Shown piece after piece: positions 1 to 9,433 of a DNA stretch of 35,389 nucleotides. Made by a program: the position numbers and the translations under genes. The first letter of the stretch is position 1. Every line of letters begins with the position of its first letter. Source of the DNA: Belnapia rosea (GTDB lineage Bacteria; Pseudomonadota; Alphaproteobacteria; Acetobacterales; Acetobacteraceae); contig NZ_FMZX01000030.1 of NCBI RefSeq assembly GCF_900101615.1, positions 1 to 35,389 on the forward strand, written 5' to 3'. The notes beneath the pieces are model-generated. The model worked only from the letters and a program-made list of their open reading frames with translations. It was not told the DNA's origin and did not search any database.

Positions 1-67
1 CCGGCAGGCGCCAGCCGTCATCCCGGACACGCCGCCTCTTGGTCTTCAGATCAGCCCTTCTCGCCAT
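1..67 (-). CDS. Possible N-terminal fragment of an unknown basic protein, cut by the left edge
   Basis: An ATG at 65-67 on the minus strand opens a frame that stays open to the window edge, about 22 codons. The visible residues are strongly basic (MARRADLKTKRRR) and then read RDDGWRLP. There is no convincing Shine-Dalgarno, only CAGGG directly before the ATG. The fragment is too short to assign; a transposase or DNA-binding N-terminus is conceivable from the basic composition, but nothing proves it. It may equally be a chance frame in GC-rich DNA. Confidence 0.2.
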   Translation of the reverse strand, partial: MARRADLKTKRRRVRDDGWRLP

Positions 68-135
68 CCCTGGCAGATAGTGATCAGGCGGGAAGCTGCC
101 TACCGAGATACGCTCTTAGCCGCCAAAGACCAGCT

Positions 136-151
136 GCCTTCGGGAGAAGGC
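136..151 (-). terminator. Hairpin downstream of dps
   Basis: GCCTTC / GAAGGC form a perfect 6-bp stem around a 4-nt loop, 25 nt beyond the dps stop codon. There is no strong U-run after it on the minus strand, so it is a modest candidate for an intrinsic terminator or a 3'-end stabilising hairpin. Confidence 0.4.
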
Positions 152-176
152 ACCACCACACCCCAAGACCGCAGAG

Positions 177-698
177 CTAGCCGTTGCCGCGGCGGCCAGC
201 CTCGAAAAGGAACCAGACCCGGCCTTCGCCCTCGTCGATCCAATTCTCGAGCAGGCTGGCCGTTGCGACGTCGCCATGCTCGTCGCAGACACCATGCAGG
301 GCGCGCATGCGGGATACCAGCGAGCCGTTATCCTCCCGCAGCTCCGCCAGCATATCCTGCGGGGAGACGTAGTCGGCGTCGTTGTCGAGCAGGCTTTGCA
401 AGCGGCCCACCTGCCCGATGGAACGAAGGGTGGCACCGCCCAGCTTGCGCGCACGTTCGGCCAGTGGATCCACCATCGCCATCAGCTCCGCCGACTGCTC
501 GTCGAACATCCGATGGTAATCGCGGAAATGCGGGCCCGAGACGTGCCAGTGGAAATTCTTCGTCTTGACAAAGAGGGCCATCACATCGGCCAGCACCGCC
601 GTCAGCCCGGCCGGGACCTCGCGCAGCGCCTCTTCGGAGAGTCCATTCGGCGTCCGCAAGGCGGCAAGGCGGCGGGTCTGCAGCTTCGTCTCTGTCAT
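177..698 (-). CDS. dps: Dps-family ferritin-like DNA-protection protein
   Basis: The 173-residue product belongs to the Dps/ferritin superfamily, which stores iron using peroxide and shields DNA as a dodecamer. The intersubunit ferroxidase motif is clear: the NFHWHVSGPHF segment supplies the first ligands and FDEQSAEL the Asp/Glu pair, followed by DPLAERARKLGG as in classical Dps. The N-terminus (MTETKLQTRR) is basic, which in Dps proteins often mediates DNA binding. I chose the ATG at 696-698 because AAGGA lies about 10 nt upstream and the family alignment starts there; the longer frame up to 803 has no such support. It is a single gene, divergent from the AraC-type regulator at 972, with a palindrome between them. 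The family is certain; the DNA-binding role is inferred. Confidence 0.93.
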   Translation of the reverse strand: MTETKLQTRRLAALRTPNGLSEEALREVPAGLTAVLADVMALFVKTKNFHWHVSGPHFRDYHRMFDEQSAELMAMVDPLAERARKLGGATLRSIGQVGRLQSLLDNDADYVSPQDMLAELREDNGSLVSRMRALHGVCDEHGDVATASLLENWIDEGEGRVWFLFEAGRRGNG

Positions 699-841
699 GT
701 CACGTCGGTCCTTGATGAGCGGATGGGCGAAGGCCCACAGGACCATCGAAGCACTGGCTGCCATGCCGTTCTTGCCTGGCTGCGCCCGATTGGACGGAAT
801 CACATGCAGGGCCCAGGCACAGCCCGCAGGGAATGCCCCGA

Positions 842-859
842 CCTATACGCAGGTATAGG
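842..859. promoter_or_regulatory. Perfect operator-like palindrome between dps and the AraC-type gene
   Basis: CCTATAC-GCAG-GTATAGG is a perfect 7+4+7 inverted repeat and stands out as AT-containing in GC-rich DNA. It sits 144 nt upstream of the dps start and 113 nt upstream of the regulator start. The size and symmetry suit a dimeric repressor or activator. The cognate protein is not identifiable from sequence. Confidence 0.5.
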
Positions 860-971
860 GGCGCTACAACGAACAGATTGTCGAAACCAATGCCCGTAGA
901 GTGGAGGGCCGCCTGCTCTGCGCTCAATCTTCTCTCGTCAGGCCACCAATGCCCGATGGAGCGAGAAAACG

Positions 972-1511
972 ATGTCCAGCCGGTCTGCAGAGACGTTCAA
1001 TACCGCCATTGGCCCCAAGCAGGGGACGAACGCCGCCATCGTGTCGCGCCTTCTGCAGGATGCGCAGGACCTTCTGGCCTGCGACCGACATGCGGCCTTC
1101 CGTGCCCTTGCCCATGCTTCGCGCCTGCTCGACATGCCGGAGGTGGCCGAGCGCCCGGTGGTGCATGGCGGCTTGGCCCAATGGCAGGTGAACCGGCTGA
1201 CCCGGTATGTCGACAGTCATCTGGAGAGGCAGATCCTGCAGAAGCATCTGGCTGCCGAGGTCCGGCTCAGCATCGGCCACCTTGCCCGCGCCTTCAAGCA
1301 GAGCTTCGGGCGTACCGCCCACACCTATGTCATGGAGCGGCGGATCGACCGGGCGAAGACGATGATGCTCGAGACCACAATGCCGCTCTGCGAGATCGCC
1401 ATCGCCTGCGGGCTCGCCGACCAGGCGCATTTCTCCCGTGTCTTCCGCCGCATCACCGGCGACACGCCCCTCGCCTGGCGTCGCCGCAACCAGCCGGCGC
1501 CCCGCCGCTAG
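972..1511 (+). CDS. Short AraC-family transcriptional regulator
   Basis: The 179-residue protein carries a C-terminal AraC/XylS double helix-turn-helix (about residues 97-170). The second HTH is textbook: MPLCEIAIACGLADQAHFSRVFRRITGDTPLAWRR. The roughly 95 N-terminal residues are too short for the usual cupin-like ligand domain, so this is one of the small AraC-type proteins that may lack a conventional sensor. The start at 972 has GGAG about 10 nt upstream. The MFS exporter gene follows 111 nt later on the same strand, so it is the likeliest target; that link is inferred from position only. Divergent dps could also be under its control. Confidence 0.88.
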   Translation: MSSRSAETFNTAIGPKQGTNAAIVSRLLQDAQDLLACDRHAAFRALAHASRLLDMPEVAERPVVHGGLAQWQVNRLTRYVDSHLERQILQKHLAAEVRLSIGHLARAFKQSFGRTAHTYVMERRIDRAKTMMLETTMPLCEIAIACGLADQAHFSRVFRRITGDTPLAWRRRNQPAPRR

Positions 1512-1622
1512 AATTCCGGGATCGGGGGCTGCGACCCATCACCGCCTGGCGCGTCAGTGTCGGGCCACGAGCGGTCGCTCAGCATGGGGCAGAAGCCACG
1601 GCGCCCGAGGGGAACAAATGTC

Positions 1623-2828
1623 ATGAGCACAAGCCTACAGCACGGCATCGCGCCCCAGCCCGCGGCCGGTCTGACGCATGGCACCACCTTTGCCATGGCC
1701 GCCGCTGCGGGCCTTGCCGTGGCGAATATCTATTACAACCAGCCCATGCTCGGGATTATCGAGCAGGACTTCGCCGGATCCCATGCCACTGCGCTGATTC
1801 CGACCGCCACGCAGCTCGGCTACGCGGTCAGCCTCTTCCTGCTGCTGCCGTTGGGCGATCTGCTCGACCAGCGCCGCCTCATTGTCATCCAATTCGGCGT
1901 GTTGGCCGCCGCCCTCGCCCTGGCCGCCCTTGCACCAAGCGCGCCTGTGCTGGTTACCGCCTCGCTGCTTGTCGGCATGTGCGCGACAGTGGCGCAGCAG
2001 ATCATTCCCTTCGCCGCCCACCTCGTTGCCTCCGAGCGCCGGGGCGCGACAGTCGGCCTCATCACCGGTGGCGTGCTGACGGGCATCCTGCTCAGCCGGA
2101 CACTTGGCGGCTTCGTCTCCGCCCATGTGGGCTGGCGAGCGATGTTCTGGCTCGCGGTGCCTCTCGCACTCGGCGCCGCCGGGCTGATGGCGGCGACGCT
2201 GCCCCGCCGTCCCGCCGCAGCCGCCATCAGCTATGGCGCGGCCTTGCACTCGCTCCTGCATCTCTGGCGGAGCCTGCCTGCGCTGCGGCGGGCGACGCTG
2301 ATGCAGGCTGCGCTCTTCGCCGCTTTTTCGGCCTTCTGGACCATCCTGGCGCTGCGGCTGGAGCAGCCGCCCTTCACGCTCGGCGCCGAGGTGGCGGGCC
2401 TCTTCGGCGTCGTCGGCGCGGTCGGCATCCTTGCCGCCCCGGCGGCTGGACGGTTGGCGGACCAGCGCGGGCCGCGGCTGGTCATCGGCCTCGGTGCCGC
2501 TCTCACGCTGGTCGCCTGGGGCGTCTTCGGATTCTGGACCAACCTGGCCGGCCTCGTCCTCGGCGTCATCATCCTCGACTTCGGGGTGCAGAGCTCGCTC
2601 GTATCCAACCAGCATGTGATCTATGCGCTGCAGCCGGAAGCGCGCAGCCGCCTGAACACCGTCTTCATGACCGGCATGTTCATCGGCGGCGCGATCGGCT
2701 CCGCCGGGGCGATGATGGCCTGGCGCCAGGCTGGATGGGGCGCGGTCTGCGCTTTCGGCGCTGCCCTGGCCGCCCTCGCCCTGGCGCTCGAGATGACGGC
2801 GCGCAAGGCCAAAGCGGACGCTTCGTAA
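1623..2828 (+). CDS. MFS transporter, drug/arabinose-efflux type
   Basis: The 401-residue polytopic inner-membrane protein has the twelve-helix Major Facilitator layout. The first helix contains the signature [23 protein letters not shown], seen in the efflux subgroup related to YnfM and similar proteins, and the loop after helix 2 ([12 protein letters not shown]) is the MFS motif A region. A second motif A-like loop ([13 protein letters not shown]) opens the C-terminal half. I start at the ATG at 1623, which has GAGGGGAAC about 9 nt upstream; the upstream extension to 1557 is not conserved in character. It lies directly downstream of the AraC-type regulator, a common arrangement for an inducible exporter. 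The substrate cannot be told from sequence. Confidence 0.88.
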   Translation: MSTSLQHGIAPQPAAGLTHGTTFAMAAAAGLAVANIYYNQPMLGIIEQDFAGSHATALIPTATQLGYAVSLFLLLPLGDLLDQRRLIVIQFGVLAAALALAALAPSAPVLVTASLLVGMCATVAQQIIPFAAHLVASERRGATVGLITGGVLTGILLSRTLGGFVSAHVGWRAMFWLAVPLALGAAGLMAATLPRRPAAAAISYGAALHSLLHLWRSLPALRRATLMQAALFAAFSAFWTILALRLEQPPFTLGAEVAGLFGVVGAVGILAAPAAGRLADQRGPRLVIGLGAALTLVAWGVFGFWTNLAGLVLGVIILDFGVQSSLVSNQHVIYALQPEARSRLNTVFMTGMFIGGAIGSAGAMMAWRQAGWGAVCAFGAALAALALALEMTARKAKADAS

Positions 2829-2886
2829 AGCGGCTGCGGAGCGCCGTTGCGTTCATGCCCGATCCAATCGCCGCATGCCGTGGCGC

Positions 2887-3798
2887 TCAGCCTGGGAGGC
2901 GTTTCGGCCGCAGGAAGATGCGGGTCACCTCCGGGTGGCGATCCTCGATCCGGTGGCTCAGTTCGCGTGCAGCGCGCTCGATCTCGCCGCCGGGCAGGCC
3001 ATCCTCCAGGTCGATCGTCACCGCCAGCAGCACCTCGGCAGGGCCGAGATGCATGCTCAGCAATTCATCCACCGTCTTCACCCGCGGGTCCGCGGTGAGG
3101 GTCCGCCGCACCTCGGCAACGAGACGTGGCGAGGCTGCCTCACCAGTCAGCAGGCTGCGGGTCTCGTTGGCGAGGAAGGCGGCCGTCAGCACCAGCAACA
3201 GGCCGATGCCGATGGAGGCGGCGCCATCAAGCGCCGGCATCTGCAGCCACTCGGCGAGCCCAAGCCCGACCGTGGCAATGACGAGGCCTGCCAATGCCGA
3301 CGCATCCTCAAGCAGAACGGCAAAGACACCAGGGTCCTTGCTCGCCCTGAGGGCATGCAGGAAAGGTTCCCCCACATGGCTGCGGCGGAATTCCTGCCAG
3401 GCGACCCGGAAGGAGAAGCCCTCGAACACCATCGAGGCGCCCAGCACGAGAAAGTTGACCCAGGCATTCTCGACCGGCTCCGGCGTCATGAATTTCCGCC
3501 AGCCCTCATAGATCGAGACCGCGCCACCCAATGCGAAGATCATCAGCGCGACGACGAAGGCCCAGAAATACAGCTCCATTCCGTGGCCGAAGGGATGCCG
3601 CGGCGAGGGCGGCCGTGCCGCTCGCCGCAGCCCGACCAACAGCAGCCCCTGGTTGCCGGTATCGACCGAGGAATGGATCGCCTCGCTCAACATGGCGCTG
3701 GAGCCGGTGAAGAGCGCGGCGGCGAATTTCGTCGCGGCGATGGCAAGGTTGCCCGCCAGGGCCGCGAAGATGACCCGGCGGGAGCCCCCGTGCGCCAT
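2887..3798 (-). CDS. CDF-family cation efflux protein
   Basis: The 303-residue membrane protein is a cation diffusion facilitator, exporting divalent metals such as Zn2+, Fe2+ or Mn2+ in exchange for protons. Helix 2 carries the metal-site motif HSSVD (HxxxD) and helix 5 the LLEDASAL segment. A C-terminal cytoplasmic domain (about residues 210-300) ends in RIEDRHPEVTRIFLRPKR. The wording of the two motifs resembles the branch that includes the SLC30A9/YdfM-like proteins rather than the classical ZitB group. It starts 13 nt after the stop of the hibernation factor gene, so the two are probably cotranscribed. Metal specificity is unresolved. Confidence 0.9.
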   Translation of the reverse strand: MAHGGSRRVIFAALAGNLAIAATKFAAALFTGSSAMLSEAIHSSVDTGNQGLLLVGLRRAARPPSPRHPFGHGMELYFWAFVVALMIFALGGAVSIYEGWRKFMTPEPVENAWVNFLVLGASMVFEGFSFRVAWQEFRRSHVGEPFLHALRASKDPGVFAVLLEDASALAGLVIATVGLGLAEWLQMPALDGAASIGIGLLLVLTAAFLANETRSLLTGEAASPRLVAEVRRTLTADPRVKTVDELLSMHLGPAEVLLAVTIDLEDGLPGGEIERAARELSHRIEDRHPEVTRIFLRPKRLPG

Positions 3799-3811
3799 CA
3801 GCCGCAGCCGG

Positions 3812-4171
3812 TCAGAGCAGGCCTTCCTTGTCCGGGTTCACCGGCTTGTCCTCGCGCAACTCCCGCTTCCGTCGGCGCAGCTGCTTCGCCACGTGCTCAA
3901 GTGCATGGTTGAAGGCGATCGGCGCTTCCGCCGCTTCGGCCGAGCCGTCGAAGAACAGGTCTCGCCCGGCATGGATGCGGACCGAGCAGGCGAAGCCGCC
4001 ATGGCCGGTGCGGGAGAAGCGCGCCGTCATGTCCTGGGCGCCGAGATACTTCTCACCTACGGAGGTCAGCTTCTCGGTCACGTGAGTCCGCAGCGCCTCG
4101 CCCACATCCATCTGATGGCCATGGATGGCGATGTTTGGGCTGTCTGCTGCATTGTCCTCGGTGGGGCGCAT
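3812..4171 (-). CDS. hpf: Short ribosome hibernation promoting factor (Hpf/RaiA type)
   Basis: The 119-residue product matches the S30AE/RaiA fold: a beta strand (NIAIHGHQMDVGEALRTHVTEKL), the KYLGAQDMTARF segment, then the basic helix HALEHVAKQLRRRKRELRE that lies in the ribosomal A/P-site region. It stops there, so it lacks the C-terminal dimerisation domain of long Hpf and should behave as the short form. The ATG at 4169-4171 has GGGAG about 6 nt upstream; the 36 residues of open frame before it look non-coding. In alphaproteobacteria the long form is usual, so the short form is mildly noteworthy. It shares a transcript with the CDF gene. Confidence 0.88.
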   Translation of the reverse strand: MRPTEDNAADSPNIAIHGHQMDVGEALRTHVTEKLTSVGEKYLGAQDMTARFSRTGHGGFACSVRIHAGRDLFFDGSAEAAEAPIAFNHALEHVAKQLRRRKRELREDKPVNPDKEGLL

Positions 4172-4242
4172 TCGTCTCCCTCTCTCGCTGATGCCCAGGG
4201 GACACACCCCCAGGGCGTATCCAGGGCGAACGTCCTCCGGCC

Positions 4243-6078
4243 ATGCCCGTTGCAGGCCGGTACGGAACCGCAGCGGCACGGGCGGGTTGGCAGCCTGTGA
4301 CTCTCGACCAAGCCCTCGCCTTCGGCATCCTCGGTGTGACCGTCGGCCTCTTCGCCTGGGGCCGGCTGCCCTACGATCTGGTAGCCATGCTGGCCCTGCT
4401 CGCCGGACTTGTAACCGGCATCGTACCTGCGCACGGCGCCTTCACCGGATTCAGCGACGACATCATCGTCATCGTTGCCTCCGCCCTGCTGGTCAGTGCC
4501 GCGGTCGCCCGCTCCGGCGCGGTGGAGCGGCTGATGCGGCCGGTCCTGCCTCACCTGACCAGCGTCAGTACCCAGGTACCGGTCCTGGTTGCCGCCGTCA
4601 TGGCCGCCTCGGTGGTGACGAAGAATATCGGTGCGCTTGCCATCTTCATGCCGGTGGCGCTGCAGCTGGCCCGTCGTACCGGCACCTCGCCCTCGGCGCT
4701 GCTGATGCCGATGGCCTTCGCCTCGCTGCTCGGTGGCCTTGTCACGCTGATCGGCACCTCGCCCAACATCATCGTCTCTCGCGTACGGGAGCAGATCACC
4801 GGCGAACCTTTTCGCATGTTCGACTATGCGCCGGTCGGTGCGGCCCTGGCACTGGCCGGCCTTATCTTCCTTTCCTTCGGCTGGCGGCTATTACCACGCG
4901 GACGACAGGGCACCGCCGGCCAGGCCGCCATGGCGATCGAGGCCTATACGACCGAAACGCGGGTGCCCGCCGAAAGCCCGATGGTCGGCAAGACCATCGC
5001 CGAGCTCGTCGCCATGGGAGAGGAGCGCGTCACCGTCGCCACCATGCTGCGCGATCGCTTCCGCCGTGAGACACCGCCTGGGGAAGTCGTACTCAAGGCC
5101 GGCGACCTGCTGATTCTTGAGGGGGACCCGGAGGAGCTGGAAGCCCTTGTCGCCCGGGCCGGGCTCATCCTGGTCGGCGAGAAGCCGACCGGTGGCGAGG
5201 ATGTGCCGGAGGACGAGAAGGCGGTGGTCGAAGGCGTGATCACCGCCGAATCGCCGCTGGTCGGGGCGACGCCTGCCGGCGCCTCGCTGGCCGGCCGCTT
5301 CGGCGTCAGCCTGCTGGCCGTCAGCCGGCGCGGCTCGCGCATCGCCGAACGGCTGAACACGCTGAAGCTCCGCCGCGGCGACGTGGCCATCCTGAAGGGC
5401 GAGGCCGCGCGCCTGCCGGACACGCTGGCCGCCCTGCGCATCCTGCCGCTGACCGAACGTGGCATCGCCCTCGGCCGCAGCCGGCGGAGCTGGATTCCCG
5501 TCATCATTCTCGCGGTGGCGATGGGTGCCGTGGCGCTGAACCTCGTGCCTGTCGCCGTCGCCTTCTTCGCCGCCTCCGTGCTGCTGCTGCTGGTCCGCGC
5601 GCTGACGCCGCAGGAGGCCTACAACGCGGTGGAATGGCCGGTGATCGTGCTGCTCGGTGCGCTGATCCCCATCTCGGAGGCGGTGCACAGCACGGGTGGG
5701 ACGGAGTTGATCGCCGGCTGGCTCTCGGGCGCCATCGAGCACCTGCCGCCGATGGGCGCGCTGGGCCTCATCATGGTGGCGTCGATGGCAGTGACGCCCT
5801 TTCTCAACAATGCCGCGACGGTGCTGATGCTCGGCCCCATCGCCGGCAGCCTGGCGCAGCGGCTGGAGATGAGTCCGGACGCCTTCCTGATGGCCGTCGC
5901 GCTGGGGGCCGCCTGCGACTTCCTCACCCCCATCGGGCACCAGTGCAACACGCTGGTGATGGGCCCCGGTGGGTACCGGTTCGGCGACTACTGGCGCCTC
6001 GGCCTGCCGCTCTCCCTCATCGTGCTGCTCGTCGGCGTGCCGATGATCGCACTGGTCTGGCCGCTCCACGCGCCTTGA
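4243..6078 (+). CDS. SLC13/DASS-type permease with two TrkA-C domains
   Basis: The 611-residue protein has two membrane halves flanking two soluble TrkA-C (RCK_C) domains, at roughly residues 230-310 and 330-405. The DASS-type re-entrant motifs are visible in both halves: [13 protein letters not shown] in the first, and [15 protein letters not shown] followed by [26 protein letters not shown] in the second. Such proteins transport anions such as sulfate, citrate or dicarboxylates with Na+ or H+; substrate is not predictable here. The start is uncertain: ATG at 4243 has no good Shine-Dalgarno, and a GTG at 4297 ([10 protein letters not shown]) is an alternative. The 3' end overlaps the convergent helicase gene by 62 nt. 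Confidence 0.9.
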   Translation: MPVAGRYGTAAARAGWQPVTLDQALAFGILGVTVGLFAWGRLPYDLVAMLALLAGLVTGIVPAHGAFTGFSDDIIVIVASALLVSAAVARSGAVERLMRPVLPHLTSVSTQVPVLVAAVMAASVVTKNIGALAIFMPVALQLARRTGTSPSALLMPMAFASLLGGLVTLIGTSPNIIVSRVREQITGEPFRMFDYAPVGAALALAGLIFLSFGWRLLPRGRQGTAGQAAMAIEAYTTETRVPAESPMVGKTIAELVAMGEERVTVATMLRDRFRRETPPGEVVLKAGDLLILEGDPEELEALVARAGLILVGEKPTGGEDVPEDEKAVVEGVITAESPLVGATPAGASLAGRFGVSLLAVSRRGSRIAERLNTLKLRRGDVAILKGEAARLPDTLAALRILPLTERGIALGRSRRSWIPVIILAVAMGAVALNLVPVAVAFFAASVLLLLVRALTPQEAYNAVEWPVIVLLGALIPISEAVHSTGGTELIAGWLSGAIEHLPPMGALGLIMVASMAVTPFLNNAATVLMLGPIAGSLAQRLEMSPDAFLMAVALGAACDFLTPIGHQCNTLVMGPGGYRFGDYWRLGLPLSLIVLLVGVPMIALVWPLHAP

Positions 6079-9000
6079 TAATGGAGGCGAGCAGCGCCTC
6101 CGCCGTTGCCAGCCGCTCCTCCGCTGTCTCGCTGGGACGGCGCAGCAGCAGGCGGCCCTCACCGGGTTTCTGCCCGCGTGGCGTCGCCGCCGCGGCCTGC
6201 GGCCCGACCTCCAGCCGTTCGATGCCGAGCTGGCGGCAGCGGACGGCAAGGCGCGTCAGCGCGAAGAGGTTGGCGAGCGGCGCCGGCGCCGGGCCGAAGC
6301 GGTCCTCCATCTCATCCTCCAGCGCCTCCACCGCGGCGGCATGGCCAGTACGGAGGATCCGGCCCAGACGCCCGTAGAGGCTGACGCGCAGGGCTTCCTC
6401 CGGCACATGCTCCGCCGGCACGGCGGCATCAATGCCGATCGCCAGGACAGGGCTCCAGGCTTCCGGCGGTGCCTCGCCGCGTGCCTCGGCCAGGGCACGG
6501 TCGAACAGGTGTCGGTACAGCTCCAGCCCGACCAGCCGCAAATGCCCCGCCTGGTCCTCCCCGAGCAGATCGCCGGCACCGCGCAGGTCGAGGTCGCGGG
6601 CGCTGATGGCGAAGCCGGCACCGACCCGGTCCAGCGCCTCCAGCATGCCGAGCCGCCGCTCCGTCGCCGCGCCGATCCGTATCTTGGGCTCGGTCAACAG
6701 GTAGGCGACACCGCGGGCCCGTCCGCGCCCGACCCGTCCGCGCAACTGGTGCAGCTGCGCCAGGCCGAACCGGTCCGCCCGGCAGATCAGCATGGTATTG
6801 GCCCGCGGCACATCGAGCCCTGCCTCGACGATATTGGTCGAGAGCAGCACATGGCCCTCGCCCTCGGCGAAGCGCAGCATGGCCGCATCGACATCCGCCG
6901 CCGGCATCCCGCCATGCGCCTCGATCAGGCTGAGCTCCGGCACCAGTGCCGCCAGCCGCGCCCGCATCGGCGAGATATCCTCGATGCGGGGGCAGACGCA
7001 GAAGCTCTGCCCGCCGCGCCGTGCCTCTCGCCGCAAGGCACCAACCAGCAGGGCATCCTCGATCGGCGCCCGCAGCGTCCGCACCGGTTGGCGCCGGGCC
7101 GGCGGGGTGGCGATGATGCTCAACTCGCGCAGCCCGACCAGCGCGGCCTGCAGCGTGCGCGGGATCGGCGTCGCCGTCAGCGTCAGGACATGCAGGCCCT
7201 CGGCCATGCGCAGGCGCTTCAGCTGCTCCTTCTGCGCGGCGCCGAAGCGTTGCTCCTCATCGACGATCAGCAATGCGAGGTCGTGGAAGCGGATGCCCTT
7301 GGCCGCCAGCGCCTGGGTGCCGATGGCGATCGCGACCTCTCCCCTGGCTATGGCGGCCTTGATCTCCCGCGCCTCGGCCGGCGGGGTCAGGCGGGAGAGC
7401 GCCTCGATGCGAAGGCCGAAGCCTTCGAAGCGCCGGCGGAAGGTCTCGAGATGCTGCCGCACCAGCACCGTGGTCGGCGCCAGCAGCGCCACCTGGTGGC
7501 CGGCGAGCGCCGCCACCGCCGCAGCCCGCAACGCCACCTCGGTCTTGCCGAAGCCGACATCGCCGCAGACCAGCCGGTCCATCGGCCGCTCGGAGGCGAG
7601 GTCGCCGAGCACCGCGGTGCAGGCCGCCGCCTGATCCTCGGTCAGCTCATAGGGGAAGCGGGCGGCAAGGCGGGCATAAGCCTCGCCCGGGGCACGCAGC
7701 ACCGGCGCCCGCGCCGCCTCTCGCGCGTGGACCAGGGCGAGCAGGGCACGGGCACTCTCGGCCACTGCTGCCTCCGCCTCCACCCGACGCTTCGCCCAGG
7801 CCTCGCCTCCCAGGCGGTCGAGGGAGAGCCCCTCCGCCTCCGCCCCGTATCGCCAGACCCGGCCGAATTCGTCGAAAGGCACGAGCCGCGTGGCATCGGC
7901 ATAGCGCAGGCGCAGGCAGTCCATCCGCGCCTCGCCGGTATCGACCGCTTCCACGCCCTCGAGCGCACCGAGCCCATGGTCGAGATGGATCACCGCATCG
8001 CCCGGCTGCAGCCGGGCACTGGCGGCGAAGAGCGCCTCGGCGCCGCGATCCGTCCCGGCCGTCCCGCCGCCGGGGCGGATCGAGGCATAGGGCACCACCA
8101 CGGCTTCCGCGCTTTCGAAGCCCGGGGCATCCGCGGCCATCAGGGCGATGCTGCCGGGCGGCAGGGCCAGCAGCGCCGGCCAGTCCGCCACCGCCACCGC
8201 CTCCCCCATTTGTCGGGTGAGCCGCCGCGCGCCCCGTCCTCGTGGCCCGGCGATGGCGATGCGCTGCCCCGCCTCGCGCTTCGCCCCGGCATAGGCGAGG
8301 AAGGCGCCCTCCGGATCCTCATCCTCGACGAAACGTGGCGGCAGGGCAGGGGAGGCATCCGCCGCTGCAACCCGCACCACATCCCGGCCAGCGAGCCCGG
8401 CGTTCCAGGCTGCCTCGTCCAGATGGAGCGCGCCAGGCGGCGGCAGCGCCGGCCCGTCCGATGCGAGGGTGATGCGGGTGCGGAAAGCCTCCGCCACCTC
8501 CGCCCGCCGCTGCGCCAGGGCTGCCTCGGCGCCGTCATCGAGCAGCACCGCCGCCTCCGGCAACAGGTCAAGCGGCGCCATCAGCGCCCCGGCATGGGCG
8601 GGCAGGGCATGTTCCAACCCGGGCGGACGTGCCTCCAGCAACGGGTCATCCTCCGCCAGCATCACCTCCGAGGCCGGCCCGGCCTCCAGGGCGTCCGCCT
8701 CCTCCGTCAGGCTGCGCTGGCTGAGGATATCGAAGCGGTGGATGCTGGCTACGCGTCCCCCCTCCAGGCGCAGACGCCAGGCGGTCTCGCCCGCGGCCGG
8801 CCAGAGATCCACCACCTCGCCATGCAGTGCCGCCTCGCCCGGCTCATCCACGCGGTCCTCCAGCGAATAGCCGAGGCGGAGCAGCAACCGGCGCAGCGCC
8901 TCGGGTTCGGGCGCATCACCCAGGGCGAGGCGCAACCGGCTGCCCGGCCCTGGTCGCGGGAGGCGCTGGCTGGCGGCCTCTGCCGAGGCAATCAGCAGCC

Positions 9001-9331
9001 GCATCGCACCGTCCGGCACGCCAGCCGAGAGCGCCATGCGGGCGCCCATCGCGGCACGCGAGGGGGAGACACGGTCATAGGGCAGACAGTCCCAGCCCGG
9101 CAGCAGCAGGACCTGCGCCCCGGCTGGCGCCAGGGCGTGCACGGCGCGGTGCAGCCTGCCGGCCCTCCCCTCGCTTCGCGCGATGACGATGAGGCCCGCC
9201 TCGCCGCGCTCCGTCATCCATTCGACGAGGCGGGCCGCGAGCAGCCCTTCAGGTTCGGCAATGAGCTGGGCTGGCACGCGCTGCTCCTCGAAGCGGATGC
9301 GGTCAACGCCGCTTCGAAGGGAAGGCTGCAT
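6017..9331 (-). CDS. mfd: Transcription-repair coupling factor Mfd, or Mfd-type paralogue
   Basis: The 1104-residue DNA translocase shows the Mfd order. A UvrB-like N-terminal region contains [18 protein letters not shown] CarD-like RNA-polymerase interaction domain begins at [19 protein letters not shown]. The helicase core has Walker [19 protein letters not shown] in place of a DEAD box, TATPIPRTL, and the translocation segment [19 protein letters not shown]. Mfd removes stalled RNA polymerase and recruits UvrA. It is slightly shorter than the 1150-residue norm and the usual SHD before the translocation motif reads ARD, so a second, diverged Mfd copy is possible. The ATG at 9329-9331 has no clear Shine-Dalgarno. 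It is divergent from cox1 and overlaps the permease gene at its 3' end. Confidence 0.88.
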   Translation of the reverse strand: MQPSLRSGVDRIRFEEQRVPAQLIAEPEGLLAARLVEWMTERGEAGLIVIARSEGRAGRLHRAVHALAPAGAQVLLLPGWDCLPYDRVSPSRAAMGARMALSAGVPDGAMRLLIASAEAASQRLPRPGPGSRLRLALGDAPEPEALRRLLLRLGYSLEDRVDEPGEAALHGEVVDLWPAAGETAWRLRLEGGRVASIHRFDILSQRSLTEEADALEAGPASEVMLAEDDPLLEARPPGLEHALPAHAGALMAPLDLLPEAAVLLDDGAEAALAQRRAEVAEAFRTRITLASDGPALPPPGALHLDEAAWNAGLAGRDVVRVAAADASPALPPRFVEDEDPEGAFLAYAGAKREAGQRIAIAGPRGRGARRLTRQMGEAVAVADWPALLALPPGSIALMAADAPGFESAEAVVVPYASIRPGGGTAGTDRGAEALFAASARLQPGDAVIHLDHGLGALEGVEAVDTGEARMDCLRLRYADATRLVPFDEFGRVWRYGAEAEGLSLDRLGGEAWAKRRVEAEAAVAESARALLALVHAREAARAPVLRAPGEAYARLAARFPYELTEDQAAACTAVLGDLASERPMDRLVCGDVGFGKTEVALRAAAVAALAGHQVALLAPTTVLVRQHLETFRRRFEGFGLRIEALSRLTPPAEAREIKAAIARGEVAIAIGTQALAAKGIRFHDLALLIVDEEQRFGAAQKEQLKRLRMAEGLHVLTLTATPIPRTLQAALVGLRELSIIATPPARRQPVRTLRAPIEDALLVGALRREARRGGQSFCVCPRIEDISPMRARLAALVPELSLIEAHGGMPAADVDAAMLRFAEGEGHVLLSTNIVEAGLDVPRANTMLICRADRFGLAQLHQLRGRVGRGRARGVAYLLTEPKIRIGAATERRLGMLEALDRVGAGFAISARDLDLRGAGDLLGEDQAGHLRLVGLELYRHLFDRALAEARGEAPPEAWSPVLAIGIDAAVPAEHVPEEALRVSLYGRLGRILRTGHAAAVEALEDEMEDRFGPAPAPLANLFALTRLAVRCRQLGIERLEVGPQAAAATPRGQKPGEGRLLLRRPSETAEERLATAEALLASIIKARGAARPVRSSARRRAAR

Positions 9332-9433
9332 GCAGCAGCGGAATGCTCGCCGAGCGCAATCGCAGCCTGTTCATCCGGCCGCCGGCACCGCCTCGCGTTA
9401 GCGGGCTGGACCCACCCGAAGGAAGTTGTCTGC

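Noticed and set aside
1-176. Possible insertion-sequence end at the left edge
   Set aside because: No inverted repeat, target duplication or transposase motif visible in the short stretch available.
2839-2888. GAGCGCC/GGCGCTC inverted repeat between convergent MFS and CDF genes
   Set aside because: Loop of 36 nt and only 7 bp; too weak to call a terminator.
833-3511. 892-codon open frame on the plus strand covering the AraC, MFS and CDF region
   Set aside because: It runs in the wrong frame across clearly recognisable genes; composition is Arg/Pro/Ala-rich, as expected of GC-rich shadow frames.
4193-4216. Imperfect hairpin GCCC-GGGG/CCCC-GGGC between hpf and the permease
   Set aside because: Stem is interrupted and G/C-run based; expected by chance at this GC content.
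6341-9433. Very long plus-strand frame antisense to the Mfd-type gene, continuous with cox1
   Set aside because: Only the part from 9434 is CoxI. The upstream part is His/Gln/Arg-rich shadow of the helicase and has no family character; a CoxI fusion is not credible.
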